Assembly (NCBI GenBank): GCA_905221605.1
Contig: CAJNDS010002537.1
Location: 126,001 to 186,000, forward strand
Source: Symbiodinium natans
Lineage: Eukaryota; Sar; Dinophyceae; Suessiales; Symbiodiniaceae
Reading direction: 5' to 3'
Length of the DNA: 60,000 nt
The position numbers were made by a program, and so were the translations under genes. The notes beneath the pieces are model-generated. The model saw only the letters and a list, made by a program, of their open reading frames with translations, was not told where the DNA came from and made no database searches. Positions 31,261 through 42,349 of the stretch are shown here, one piece after another (the stretch's first letter is position 1; each line of letters begins with the position of its first letter).

Positions 31261-31609
31261 CTTATTCAAGGCTTAGATTAGAGGGTTTGCCGTGGATCCG
31301 CCACTCCAAACATCTCCTTCAGGGCGCAAGGGGGTTTGCCACTCCCAATGTGGACTCCAAAGCAAGGAGCCAATCGTGATGTGAGCCTTCCTTCCTTCCT
31401 TGCTTCTTCCTTCCTTCCTGTCAGCCCGCCTGCCTGCCTGCCTCCCTCCTCCCTCCCTCCCTCCCAGAAACCGGAAAGCCAGCCAGGAAGCCAAGCAGCC
31501 GGAAAGCCACGAAGCCAAGAAGCCGTGCGGAGCTGCCTTACTGGGCCGTACTGTCAATCCCCCTGTAGCTTGTTGGCAACATGTTGCCACCCACTTCCCA
31601 CCCAAGCCA

Positions 31610-33575
31610 CCCCCAGGTCTCCTGTAGTCTACCCAGAAGAGGGGAGCCAACCGGAGACGTGGCAAGCAGCGTAGATTAAGTTGAATCGAGCAAGAATACA
31701 ATGGCTGCAGCGGCTGAGTTGCTTAGTTTGACAACACGAGCCGCCTCCTCCGCGACTTCAGCTTCCAGCAGCGGATCAGTGAGATCGTCAGGGACCTCCA
31801 CTTCGGCTTCCTCGCTGGCTTCCTCTTTGGCGGAGTCCACTGCCTGCAGGGAGCACAAGAAAGCTAGAAGGATTGACTGTTCAGAGCCCATGGAAAATTG
31901 CAACAAACGCAAATTACTCCGTATTCAAGGCGCCGTTTAGGGTGAAGTCGGGCGAGGTTGCTGTAGTCTACCCAGAAGAAGGGAGCCAATCGGAGACGTG
32001 GCAAGCAGTGTAGTTTGAGTTGAATACAGCAAGAATACAGTAGCTTCAGCGGCTCAGTTGTGGGGCATGTTGGCCGGATCCGGGTTTCAAGTTCGGCTCA
32101 ACAGGGGCATGTTGGCCGGATCCGGGTTTCATAACAGGGGCATGTTGCCTGGATCCGGATTTCATGTTGGCCGGATCCGGGTTTCAAGTTTCGCTCAACA
32201 GTATTGTGACCAGCGGACAGCCCTAAACCCTAAACAAACGCAATAGAGCGCAACACGCTTTTGTCTTGAGCCAAAGAAAGTAGCGAAATCATGTCATACA
32301 AGCTGGCAAGTTTAAACACCCCCCGTGTATCTTAGAGCAACGGGCGTCCAAAACACGACTTGTTTGATGCTACTTCAGATTGAAATAAAACCACGCACAT
32401 GGACACAACACGACGGTGCCGAACAACCCCGGCAGGGAGTTTGAGAACACAAGGCGCCTCCTCCGCGACTTCAGCTTCCAGCAGCGGATCAGTGAGATCG
32501 TCAGGGACCTCCACTTCGGCTTCCTCGCTGGCTTCCTCTTTGGCGGAGTCCGCTGCCTGCAGGGAGCACAAGAAAGCTAGAAGGATTGACTGTTCAGAGC
32601 CCTTGGAAAATTGCAACAAACGCAGATTCCGAAATGGAGTCTTGTTGGTACTACTCCGTATTCAAGGCGCCGTTTAGGGTGAAGTCGGGCGAGGTTGCTG
32701 TAGTCTACCCAGAAGAAGGGAGCCAACCCGAGACATGGCAAGCAGTCTGGTTTGAGTTGAATACAACAGCTGGAGCGGCTCAGTTGTGGGGCATGTTGGC
32801 CGGATCCAGGTCTCATGTTGGGCTCAACAGTGGCATGTTGGCCGGATCCGGGTTTCAAGTGGGGCTCAGCAGGGGCATGTTGGCCGGATCCGGCTTTCGA
32901 GTTGGGCTCGACAGGGGCACGTTGGCCGCACGCCGGTTTCAAGTTGGGCCCAACAGGGGCATGTTGGCCGGATGCGGGTTTCAAGCTGGGCTCAACATTG
33001 TTACCAGCGGACAGCCCTAAACAAATGCAATAGAGCACAACACGCTTTTTGTCTTGAGCCAATTAAAGTAGCTGACCTGTGCAAATTGAAACACGCCCCG
33101 CGCATCTTAGAGCAAAGCAGATGCGTCCGAAACAAGACTTGTTTGATGCTACTTCAGATTGAAACAAAACAATGCATAGACACAAAGCACGACGCCGCCG
33201 AACATCCCCGGCAGGGAGTTTGAGAACACGAGCCGCCTCCTCCGCGACTTCAGCTTCCAGCTGCGGATCTGTGAGATCGTCCTGGACCTTCACTTCCGCT
33301 TCCGCGCTGGCTTCCTCTTTGGTGGAGTCCACTGCCTGCAGGGAAACACAAGGAGCGCCAGAAGGATTGATGGTTCAGAGCCGAGCCAGAACCTGAACCC
33401 GGAAACATTACACTAATTCCAAGTTCTGAAATGGAGGCTTGGTGGCACAAATTCCGTCTTCGGGGAAGAAATAAGGGTGAGGTGGCGCGCCGTTGCTGTA
33501 GTCTACCCTGAAGAGGGAAGCCAACTGGAGATATGGCAAGCAATTTAGCAAGAATGCAGTAGCTTGAGCACAACA
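31610..33575. repeat. Tandemly amplified cassette, about 0.72-0.80 kb unit
   Basis: Four blocks recur in order. X is a stretch that on the minus strand reads as an acidic exon (DSAKEEASEEAEVEVPDD...) behind a CTGCAG acceptor: 31735-31860, 32455-32570, 33230-33345. Y starts TGTAGTCTACCC: 31624, 31961, 32699, 33498. Z is a minisatellite of CATGTTGGCCGGATCCGG units: 32065-32205 and 32790-33000. W ends near the next X: 32206-32450 and 33001-33230. W contains a minus-strand TTTGGCTCAAG or TTGGCTCAAG resembling the 3' end of the dinoflagellate spliced leader. The X reading is better conserved than its surroundings, so it may derive from a host exon. Confidence 0.75.
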
Positions 33576-34496
33576 AATCTTGGCGAGCGCTGTTTTGCAC
33601 ACTTGTCCTGACCAAGCCGGGGTCGCTTGGGCTCTTTGCCGGATGGAGCGCAGACGTCGTCGATCTTGCGCGTCCGTTCGGGTGGAGCGAGGTATTCCGC
33701 CTCCTCCTCCGCAAAGGGATGCGTGCGGCAAAGGGCGGATCATCAACAACATAACAAGCGAAACACGGCACGACATGAAACGGTCCTCCTCCTTCAACTC
33801 CGCCTTCACCTCCTTCTTGACCTCCTCATCCGGCCAGGAATGTCACGGTTCCGGCTCGGGCACCCCCACGTGCTGGATGAGCTCCGCGAGGGAGAAGTTT
33901 GGCATGCCAACGCTGGCTCGAGCACATGCACAACGCTTTGCGTCCGAAAGGCAGAGGTGTTTTTGAATCGGAAAGAGCTTTGGGCCGTGCCAATCGCATG
34001 AATGAAGCTGAACATGCTGGTCGCTCTCTGACACTTGGCAGCCGCGATACAGTCTGGCGCGTTGGCAAGGCATGCAACATGAGCAACGTCGATCAAGCTG
34101 AACACCACGCAACAACATCTTGTCACATTCAACAGTTCACAATACGTAAGCAATCCATTGAAGCCTCGCCATGTGCTGCTTGCAAGCCGTGGTGTGCCAC
34201 GTGACAGGCCTCCCGAAGCTTCTCATTGATCGACAGCAGTTTGGGCTGAGAATTCTGTACGTCCCAGGCACTACTATCAACATCTTGTCAAGAAACCAAT
34301 CATCTGGGAAAACGGGTGTCTGCGAGCATCCTGCCTGCTCGAGTTTTGCGGAAGGCGCTCTGCCTGACAGGACCACTTGTGAGTTGATCAAACTCCATGA
34401 TTCAGCTCGGTAACACGCGAGTTTTCCAGGGGATGTGGCAGGGCTGCCTGTCAACGCAGAACTTTCCTTCCTCTGCTGCCGTTTCACCTCTCCACG

Positions 34497-35450
34497 TCTC
34501 TCGAGAAAGGGGGTTTGAGCCAGAGAAAAGTTGAATTTATCATCCGGCCCAAACCCAGGCTTTGGGCTCGAGAAAAGGGGGGTTGGACCAGAAGAGGTTG
34601 GACTTGTCGCCATCTGGCCCAAACAACGGTCTTCGACTCGAGAAAGGGGGCTTGGGCCAGAGAGAGGTTGAATTTATCATCCCGCCCAAGGCCAGGCTTT
34701 CGGCTCGAGAAAAGAGAAAAGGGGGGTTGGACCAGAAGAGGTTGGACTTGTCGCCATCTGGCCCAAACAACGGTTTTCGACTCGAGAAAGGGGGCTTGGG
34801 CCAGAGAGAGGTTGAATTTATCATCCGGCCCAAACCCAGGCTGTCGGCTCGAGAAAGGGGGATTGGACCCAGAAGAGGTTGGATTTGTCGCCATCTGGCC
34901 CAAACAACGGTCTTCGACTCGAGAAAGGGGGCTTGGGCCAGAGAGAGGTTGAATTTATCATCCGGCCCAAACCCAGGCTTTCGGCTCGAGAAAAGGGGGG
35001 TTGGACCAGAAGAGGTTGGACTTGTCGCCATCTGGCCCAAACAACGGTTTTCGACTCGAGAAAGGGGGCTTGGGCCAGAGAGAGGTTGAATTTATCATCC
35101 GGCCCAAACCCAGGCTTTCGGCTCGAGAAAAGGGGGGTTGGACCAGACGAGGTTGGATTTGTCGCCATCTGGCCCAAACAACGGTTTTCGACTCGAGAAA
35201 TGGGGGCTTGGGCCAGAGAAAGGTTGAACTTATCATCCGGCCCAAACCCAGGCTTTCGCCTCGAAAAAGGGGGGTTGGACCAGAAGAGGTTGGATTTGTC
35301 GCCATCTGGCCCAAAAATCTTCGACTCGAGAAAGGCGCCTTGGGCCAAAGAGAAGTTGAATTTATCATCCGGCCCAAACCCAGGCTTTCGGCTGGAGAAA
35401 GTGTTCGACTCGAGAAAGTGGGTTTGGGCCAGAGATGTCCAGAGAGAGAG
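34497..35450. repeat. Higher-order minisatellite, about 137 bp dimer
   Basis: Seven or so copies of a dimer made of two related half-units sharing GGCCCAAAC and CGACTCGAGAAA or CGGCTCGAGAAA. Spacing of the CTTGGGCCAGAG motif is 131-144 bp. The copies drift in frame, so the long readings on both strands are repeat artefacts. Confidence 0.9.
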
Positions 35451-35965
35451 GCTGAATTAAATCGTCATCCGGCCCAATCTCCTTTTCACACAAACCGCCT
35501 GAAACAGCCCCAAAATCCAGCGCTTTTGGGCCACCTAGGTTCTGTCTCAGCACATGCCTCACCCCTTTTTGGGTTTGGGGTTTAGGGTGCTCTTGTGGGA
35601 ACCTTGCATGTCTACCTTCTTTAAGTGGAAGGTGAGTCAGCGGGCAGCGACCTAAACCGTCTAAACCCCCCCCCCCCCAAATCCCTCAACGCTCTAACCT
35701 TGACATCAATTAGCGGATACTCCGCCTTGTGAGTTTTCGTGGTTTGCCCCCCCCCCCCCCTCTCCCCAGAACACGTTTCGGGAATCCCATGTGAGGGCTA
35801 GGCCAGGGACATTGTGGACAATTCAACCTACGGGGCAGCTCCTTGGACCCCCGGCGTCTGCGAACCATGTTGAGCGACACGTTTGAAACCGAAGGCTCGC
35901 CTTCCCACAGGACCTGGGGTCGGCCTACGTGACTCCCATGACTTCGTGACATCATGGACAAGTCG

Positions 35966-35992
35966 GTTTAGGGTTTAGGGTTTAGGGTTTAG
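35966..35992 (+). repeat. Interstitial telomere-like array
   Basis: About four TTTAGGG units directly beside the palindromic element at 35992. Confidence 0.85.
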
Positions 35993-36095
35993 GGGGTTTA
36001 CGATATTAGGGGGGACTTTATTGGGGTTCTTATAATAACGTGATCCTACCATTTGGGGGCCTATTTTAGGGGTCCCCTATTTTCGCAAACTCCCA
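35992..36095. mobile_element. Palindromic MITE-like element, GGGGGTTT family
   Basis: Imperfect inverted ends (GGGGGTTTACGATATT and ATTTTCGCAAACTCCC) with internal TTAGGGGTCCCCTA. Related elements lie at 39746-39828 and 54765-54860. Confidence 0.55.
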
Positions 36096-36173
36096 CTTCT
36101 ATCTCCGCTAACGTTTAACTCCAACTCCGAGAGACCCGAACATGCCCCCAACTCTCAAAAGCTGTTGGTGAGG

Positions 36174-36210
36174 GTTTATGGTTTAGGGTTTCGGGTTTAG
36201 GGTTTAGGGA
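36174..36210 (+). repeat. Interstitial telomere-like array
   Basis: About five TTTAGGG-type units with point variants. Confidence 0.85.
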
Positions 36211-36711
36211 AGTTTGTGTTCAATGCTGTTGTCTTCCATGACCTGTTGGGCCAGGCACTTTCCCTGACTTGCCCAGTCATGGCGCGAGAGTAACGAGATC
36301 CTGGCCTTAACCTGTTTGTTGGGCAAAAGCTCCCGGACCTGTCAATGGCAGACAAGACAAAGCCGGTGCTCACTTTCAAGCTTTCAAATGCCTCCGGCCG
36401 TTGCTGAAAGCCAGCGGCTTCGCCCCCAAGCCGCGCACGCCAAGTAGGTCTCGGCGCCTATCGGTCTGCAGCCTCGACCAGGTTGTTTACCTGAGCAGGG
36501 AATGCATCAGCTCAACTCCGAAGGCAGCAAGAAGCTGTGGCTTTCACCTTGCATGGCCTCTCTTCCTCAAGTCGCACCCTTTCCTGCATCCAGCGCCAGA
36601 CGCCATACAAGTGTACTCCTCTACTGGCTTACTGCGATTTTGACAAGAGTCAGGCTTTCTCAAGCCCAGCCTTTTCCTGTGCTCAGGCTGAGGAACTGTA
36701 CAGTTCGCCAC

Positions 36712-36736
36712 GCACACACACACACACACACACACC
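36712..36736. repeat. (CA)n microsatellite
   Basis: About 12 CA units. Confidence 0.9.
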
Positions 36737-37870
36737 CACTCACGCACCTACTCTCAGACTTAAAGACGCAGATCTCCACGAATGAGCGCCCACACAAACG
36801 CACCCACAGAGAGAGGCTCAAACTGGACACGGTCGGCACGGGCCTTCTCCCTGCCTGATTTTTACTGATCGAAATGCGGGACCGCAAAGAGGCTCTTACA
36901 AGCGTCGCCCAAATCGATAAGCAGAGTAGCGGGGTGGAGGGGGGGAGGGGGGGAGAGAGATGATCAAAAAGAAAATCTCCGTCTGGATCCCGCCCCACAC
37001 CCCACCCCAAGCGCATTTCAGAGGGCTACGAGTAGCTCAGAGGATCATCTCGGACCATCAGTGCAGGGTTGTGGCCGAAATCAGGAGACACAGTCAAAAG
37101 AACAACAGAGGAAATCAGAAAATCAGGTGAAAAAAAGTAAAGCGCATATCAGATTTCAGAAAGGTGACCTCGATACCAGACGAGAAACATACTCGCCAAA
37201 CGAAACACAACAAGTGACCAGGCAACCAGGGGACGAAATCAGACAGCGACCAACCCTCAACGTGAGACACCTTACATCACCCAAAAGTTTACAGCCGACG
37301 GTGCAGAAACCAGATTGGAGACATCAACCTTTCTGAGCCTGGGGGCCCGGCAGTGCAGAGCGCATAGAATGCAGATCCTGCTGGAGGGCGCAAAGCATTC
37401 GAGGTCCTCTCGGGTCTGCAGGTGGGTATCTCCCGCAGCTCCCCTCCCAGCCTCCACATGGGGAGTTCGCTCCATATCACCTGCCCACGCCAGGACAGAC
37501 GAGAGGAGGAGATGCTCTGAGTATCCCACGATCTGCCTGAGGGCATCTTACAGCAACTGGACCTCTTAAAGGTGCCCAAAGGTCCCCCCGGCATATCCGG
37601 TCCGTGGCCACCCCGTAGCCTTTTTGTTCATCTGTTATGCTTCCCCCTTTTCGCCCCACCTTCCCCCCCATCTTCCATTGAAGGAACGGTCTCCACATGG
37701 CCACCCCACTCTGAGGGTGGAGAGCCGGACTTTTGGCTTTAAGGGTTTAAAGGGCCCCTGTTTGTTTCATAGGGTAAAAAATCATATGATGCGGGTTGCG
37801 GAGGGTCTCACAGACAGCAAGGCCAGAATCATCTCCGGAGCATTGGCCCGCCCGAAAAAACTCAGAACCT

Positions 37871-38048
37871 GCGGAAATCCTGCGGCTATGGCTGCCTTCT
37901 CGAAGAGCTTCGCCCCAAGCTCCAAGATGTCCAGCCTTCAGGCATGGAGTTTGAGCACATTGCTGATGATCTCATGGGGGCGCGGGAGTCTTTGGGGACT
38001 GCGGCAGCCAAGGAGATTCGAATCGCCCGAATTGAAAGAAGCGACTGA
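37871..38048 (+). other. Possible exon, plus strand
   Basis: A plus-strand frame reads GCLLEELRPKLQDVQPSG... then an acidic/Ala-rich helix-like stretch (DDLMGARESLGTAAAKEI) to a TGA. Composition is protein-like, unlike neighbouring frames, but no family is recognised and splice borders are not defined. Confidence 0.25.
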
Positions 38049-39622
38049 CGAGCCGGCATCAAAACTTGAGTTTCAGTTCCTCGGCCTGAGCAGAAAGGCA
38101 TCGCCTCCCCTGCAGCGTTTGAGAACAATAGCGAGGTGTGTCGATGTTCTGGTTCCACAAGCTACCCAACAGCAAAAGCACACAACCGCCTGGGTTTTTT
38201 TGGGGGCAAGGTCAGGTAGAATGTGTGGCGCAGCGCAGTGCTGTCATTCTTTCAACGAGACAAAGAAGAATCTCAACCATCGACGATGATGCGATTGGGG
38301 CCCTAGGAGATCCTACTTTCAAGCCCTACAAAGATGTGGAGAAGACCAAGAGAACACCTAAACAAATATGGGAAGGACATGTCTCAGAGGTTTGCCCCCC
38401 TGTTTCGGAGCCTCCAGCTGCGGGGCCGCAGGCAGGGGCGGTGCCTGGCGAAAGGATGCGGAATTTTCCCAAAGCATTTGTAGGGTGTTTTTTGCCGCCA
38501 CCTGTCTCGCTGGCCTCTCGGACACACTGCAGGGAACAAACTGTGTTGTCGCATTGATGATGCGATGTGATGTTTGGCACGGTACAACTCGACAGCAAAG
38601 TCTTGGACGTGCTCCGTCCCTACTCCCTGAGGGAGAACGCGGACCTCCAACCCTGAACCCTAACGTGGTTCTAATGTAAGTTCAGCGGCTAGGGCTGAGA
38701 GAGTGTGGGTGAAGGTTGCCATCGGCCTGAGCAACTCAAAGCTCTGCTCCAAAACCCGTTCAAATCCTTAAATCCTTAAATTGACAAGCCCCTATAGACG
38801 CCAGAGACTATCGCGAGCAAGCGCGCCGGTCTTCCTACACACATACACACAGAGTCATCGCCTGCCAGATCCAGCTGCTCCGAGAGCACGGTTAGCAGCT
38901 GAAAAGTCTGCGGGAATGTCCTGGGATGCAGTGGCCAAGACAGGCTTTCAGGAATTTGAAGGGCATCGCTCCAGCACATGTCATGAGCCAAGTCACGAGC
39001 ACATGTCCAGCAGGCAATGGACTTTGAAGCCATGGCAAGCTACGGGTGTGACCTATTGAATCCGGGAGTCTACGGTCTGCACATCCCTCCTAGCGCGCTG
39101 GGCACACATGTGGAAGCAAAGGACAACCCCCAGCAGGTCTGATCCTAGCTTCTGTAAAGCTTCAAGACGACGCCTTTGCAATAAACTTAAGGCGGCACGG
39201 CCAAGCTGAGAAGAGAAAAGAGCCAGCAGCATTCAAAGACGGCCCTGCAAGCCCATGCAGGTACATTCCATGTTCGAACTTCCGGCAAAGGGGCATTGCG
39301 TGGACCGCACATCTTCGGTTGACTCGCTGAGAGCACACCATCGTCCACGGTACTTGCGAACCAGCTTACTAATGTACCCAAGAACGCGTAAGCGTCAGAG
39401 TTCAGCTGAACATGCGCCGCACTTATCCGGGGAAAAAAGGGCATGCAGTCCGACGTGCCTTCGGCACGGAGCGTGCCAAGTGGCATGCTGAATTCTAGCT
39501 CAAAGCCGCTGCAGTCAGAGAAAGCTTCGCGTGCCCGCGAGCAGAGCCGTCTTTGTTGAATTCTGACCATGGTAGGACATAGAAGAGCACCACACAGAAG
39601 CGTTGAAAAGTCGCCAAAAGCC
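38049..39622. other. No gene recognised
   Basis: Downstream of the HET-LRR gene. Short overlapping frames only; no repeat or motif found. Confidence 0.5.
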
Positions 39623-41674
39623 TCAGCTTCCGACCCGCACTTCGATGCGGATTCCCCCAGAAGGCGCAAAGTCGTCAGAGACCTTGAAGGCATAGTCGGT
39701 GAAGAGCCAGTTTCGGCGGAGTGCTCCTTGGTAGCCCCGTAGCCATATGGGGGTTTTGAGAAATTGGGGGCGAATCCTACTACTTGGGGGTCTGCACTAG
39801 GGGTCCCTTGCTATCGGAAACCCCCATAACAGTAAGGGTAGGGGTTTACTTCAGAAGGGAACCGAGCAACAAAGAAGGGCAAAAGTTACCACTGGGGTAC
39901 CAAAGCTCGGCAAACCCCGTCTACACCTTCAGCTGTAATCGGGTTTTCCAGCAGGTCCACCAAGCACCGGCAGCTTCCCCTGAAAGGTGCCTTCTGATAC
40001 AATGCGCATGGCAACACCTGGGCCATGGCCTCTGCCCCTAGATCCCCGATTCGGTTCCCAACGAGTCGCACTTCATCGGGTGGCCCACACTGCAGGGCTG
40101 AGGCAAGCGCTGCGGCACCGGCATCTCCCAGGTTGCAATGCGAGAAATCCAGCCCGATCATGGTGGGCATTCGGGGCGCCAGCGCCTGCACGAGCACCTG
40201 GGCACCTGTGTCACCCAGCGTCCGGCAGTTGATCTGGATCCTGGACATCTTGCCCAAGGTCTCCAAGCCTCTGGCCAGCGCGGCACTGGCACCGCAAAGG
40301 TCGCAGCAGTCATGAATCGCCAAGACCTCCAAGTTGGGGAAGTGCGGCAGGGCTTGGGCGAGCATCTCCACCTCCTGCTTCGGCAACTTGAAGGCTTCCA
40401 AGACCCTGCGGTTCGCGGCACCTTGGCAGATCAAGTTGGCACGTACGCTGCAGAAGGCGTTCCTGAAAAAGGACCAAGCAAGAGACAAACATCAAACATA
40501 GGTAGACTATGTTATCGGTAGATGATTGTGTGTATGTATATAGATTATAGATGTACAGAGGAGTTGCATGAAGATCTAGGATGTCGCTCCTGGCACACAC
40601 TGATCCCAGGCACTCTCCAAGAAGACCTTCTCCTGCAACTGCATGACGAGCTGCGCGTCCGAGCGGTGCGTGAACTTGAGCGGCAAACCTGCCGCCAGCT
40701 GGCCATCTTCATCGTCTCCTCCTCGAGACACCCTGGCCTGGAAAATGGCGGGGGGCATCGGTGAGAAGCCAACAACCTAGTTCATGGTTGGGATAGTAAA
40801 AAAACAAATCTGACTTTACATTCCTTATTAAGGTTAAGTACCCTTAAAAAATGTAAAATGTTACCCACTATGACAAAGCAACATGGCGCCGGGTGCTCAT
40901 CCACTGCGACTCAGCGATGCACCATCCTCGCTGACAGTAGGGCGTGCTGTTCACGGTTAGATCCTTGAGCGGCCGTCGTTCGACCTGGTCCGTCTTCTCA
41001 CAATACACTCTGATGGAGGTTGGCTGCTTCCGCTTCCAGTCTGCGGGCGTGAGCTCCTCGATGCGAAACACGCGCGTCAGGTACGCATGCGCGTACAGCA
41101 GATGCATTGAGTCCATGGCTCGCTGGAAGAACTCATCCTCCAGAAGCTTGCGCTTGTACTGCGGCAAGCAGACGAAATCGATGAAGACCCAATACTCGAC
41201 CACGTCGTCGTGGAAGAGCTCCCTGTGTCTCCTCCCCAAACCACGGTAACGGTCCTGCGCAACTTCTTGCTCGAAGGCTTCGATGGCATCGACCAGGCGA
41301 TGGAGCTGCCAACCCCAGGGGTCGGCGTGCTCGCAAGACTCCCAGGAGTGGGACAGCGACACGATGTGTATAAATCTCCGCTCGCCCTGTGAACCAACTC
41401 GGGAGAAGTGATGGAAACCGCTTGGCCAGTACATTTCCGGATTCAGGTGCTTCAGGTCCTGGAGACTCACCAAAGCATCTTTGACATCCTCACGACGCGG
41501 CCACAACATCCCTTCTGCACAGAGCTTCTTCAGGTGCTCGAACTTCACCAAGCGAATATTGGCATAGATCAGGAAGTCGAGCAAGTGCCTGGGGTTGTCG
41601 AGGTCGTACGTCTCCACCGCCAATGGCATGCCACGCTTTTCATACCATGGCACCTGTTCGTCAGGCGAGGACAT
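39623..41674 (-). CDS. HET/TIR-like N-terminal domain fused to leucine-rich repeats, 4 exons
   Basis: Exons 41674-40883, 40737-40601, 40462-39909 and 39726-39623 join in phase to 528 residues. An in-frame TAG lies upstream at 41702. Residues about 75-215 carry HIVSLSHSWES, then DPWGWQL, then EYWVFIDFVCLPQYKR, a pattern like the HET/TIR-related domains expanded in dinoflagellates and oomycetes. The C-terminal half, from about 340, has repeats of the ribonuclease-inhibitor type (LDFSHCNLGDAGAAALASAL, VRLVGNRIGDLGAEAMAQVL, NPITAEGVDGVCRAL). No NB-ARC or NACHT ATPase is visible between them. HET and TIR domains act in self/non-self recognition, and LRRs bind ligands, so a sensor role is possible but is inference. 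Introns 1 and 2 are GT-AG; intron 3 is a mobile element. Without splicing the last one the frame stops at 39886. Confidence 0.75.
39727..39904 (-). mobile_element. Introner copy B: TIR element acting as intron 3 of the HET-LRR gene
   Basis: 178 bp with inverted ends (plus strand CTTGGTAGCCCCGTAG; minus strand TTTGGTACCCCAGTGG) and a 4-bp target duplication, GAGC in gene sense (39723-39726 and 39905-39908). The intron 39908-39727 starts with GA from the first GAGC and ends with the element's own CCAAG; the exon resumes at the second GAGC. Splicing gives the pre-insertion sequence and keeps the frame (TGC C|GA GCA CTC). It shares its ends and body with 52142-52253, in the same orientation. Confidence 0.8.
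39746..39828. mobile_element. MITE nested inside introner copy B
   Basis: 83 bp with inverted ends TATGGGGGTTTT and AAACCCCCATA, absent from introner copy A, where the surrounding body is continuous (GTAGCCAT directly followed by CTTACAATAAGGG). It belongs to the GGGGGTTT family. Confidence 0.6.
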
Positions 41675-41825
41675 GGGGCACACGCCGGGAATCCCCCGCT
41701 TCTACGCACGCTGCTTGACAAAATGCATCGCGAAGCACGAAAGCGGGATGCTTGTTGAACTGCAGTGGACATGGCATCAACTGAGCAGCTGGTTGAGGTA
41801 GTTTGAGTCAGACCCACTGCGCATC

Positions 41826-41888
41826 ATATATAGACATACATAGACATATATATATATATGTCTATCTATCTATCTATCCATCTATCCT
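41826..41888. repeat. AT/TCTA microsatellite
   Basis: Runs of (TA)n then (TCTA)n upstream of the HET-LRR gene. Confidence 0.9.
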
Positions 41889-42149
41889 ATCCCCACCTGT
41901 CCCGCAAAATCTGTGCATTTTTCTAGGCAACGCGGTGCTAACAACATTGCGGCTTACAGTCTGAGGGCAGAGGTGCACGTCACGAAAAGGCCCTAGTGAT
42001 TCTTGGAGCTTTCGGAGGGTGGAATATTTTTGCGGTCGTGCTTGCGGTGTGTCTCTTTTTGCTTTTTGATTTTACTGGATTTTTCCAAGGAAAACCACCA
42101 TTTCCTGTATACTACTTGTACTATACCATCATAGGATTTGGTTCATTTC

Positions 42150-42330
42150 CTTGTTCTTCCTAGGAAAACCTCCATGCCCTCTGCATTTTCATCGGACTCA
42201 TACTACTTTTCAGAATTCTTGTAAAATTTTGCTCGCAAGCTTGCACGGTAGGGGGGTTGGGGTATGCTTTGAAACAATTCAATTCATACGCTTTGAAGCA
42301 AGCTCGCGCGTCTTTAAACGCCGGGGGGTT
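42150..42330. repeat. Dispersed repeat, copy 1, with G-tract
   Basis: About 180 bp matching 45790-45975 in the same order: AAACCTCCAT.CCCTCTGC, TACTACTTTTC, TGCTCGCAAGCTTGCACGG, GGGGGTTGGGG and a TGCTTTGAAACAA end, followed by G-runs at 42328-42348. Shorter pieces recur at 45280-45740. Confidence 0.75.
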
Positions 42331-42349
42331 GGTGGGGGGGGGGGGGGGT

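Noticed and set aside
34500-35460. Long frames on both strands in the dimeric minisatellite
   Set aside because: Both strands and several frames are open because of repetition, not selection.
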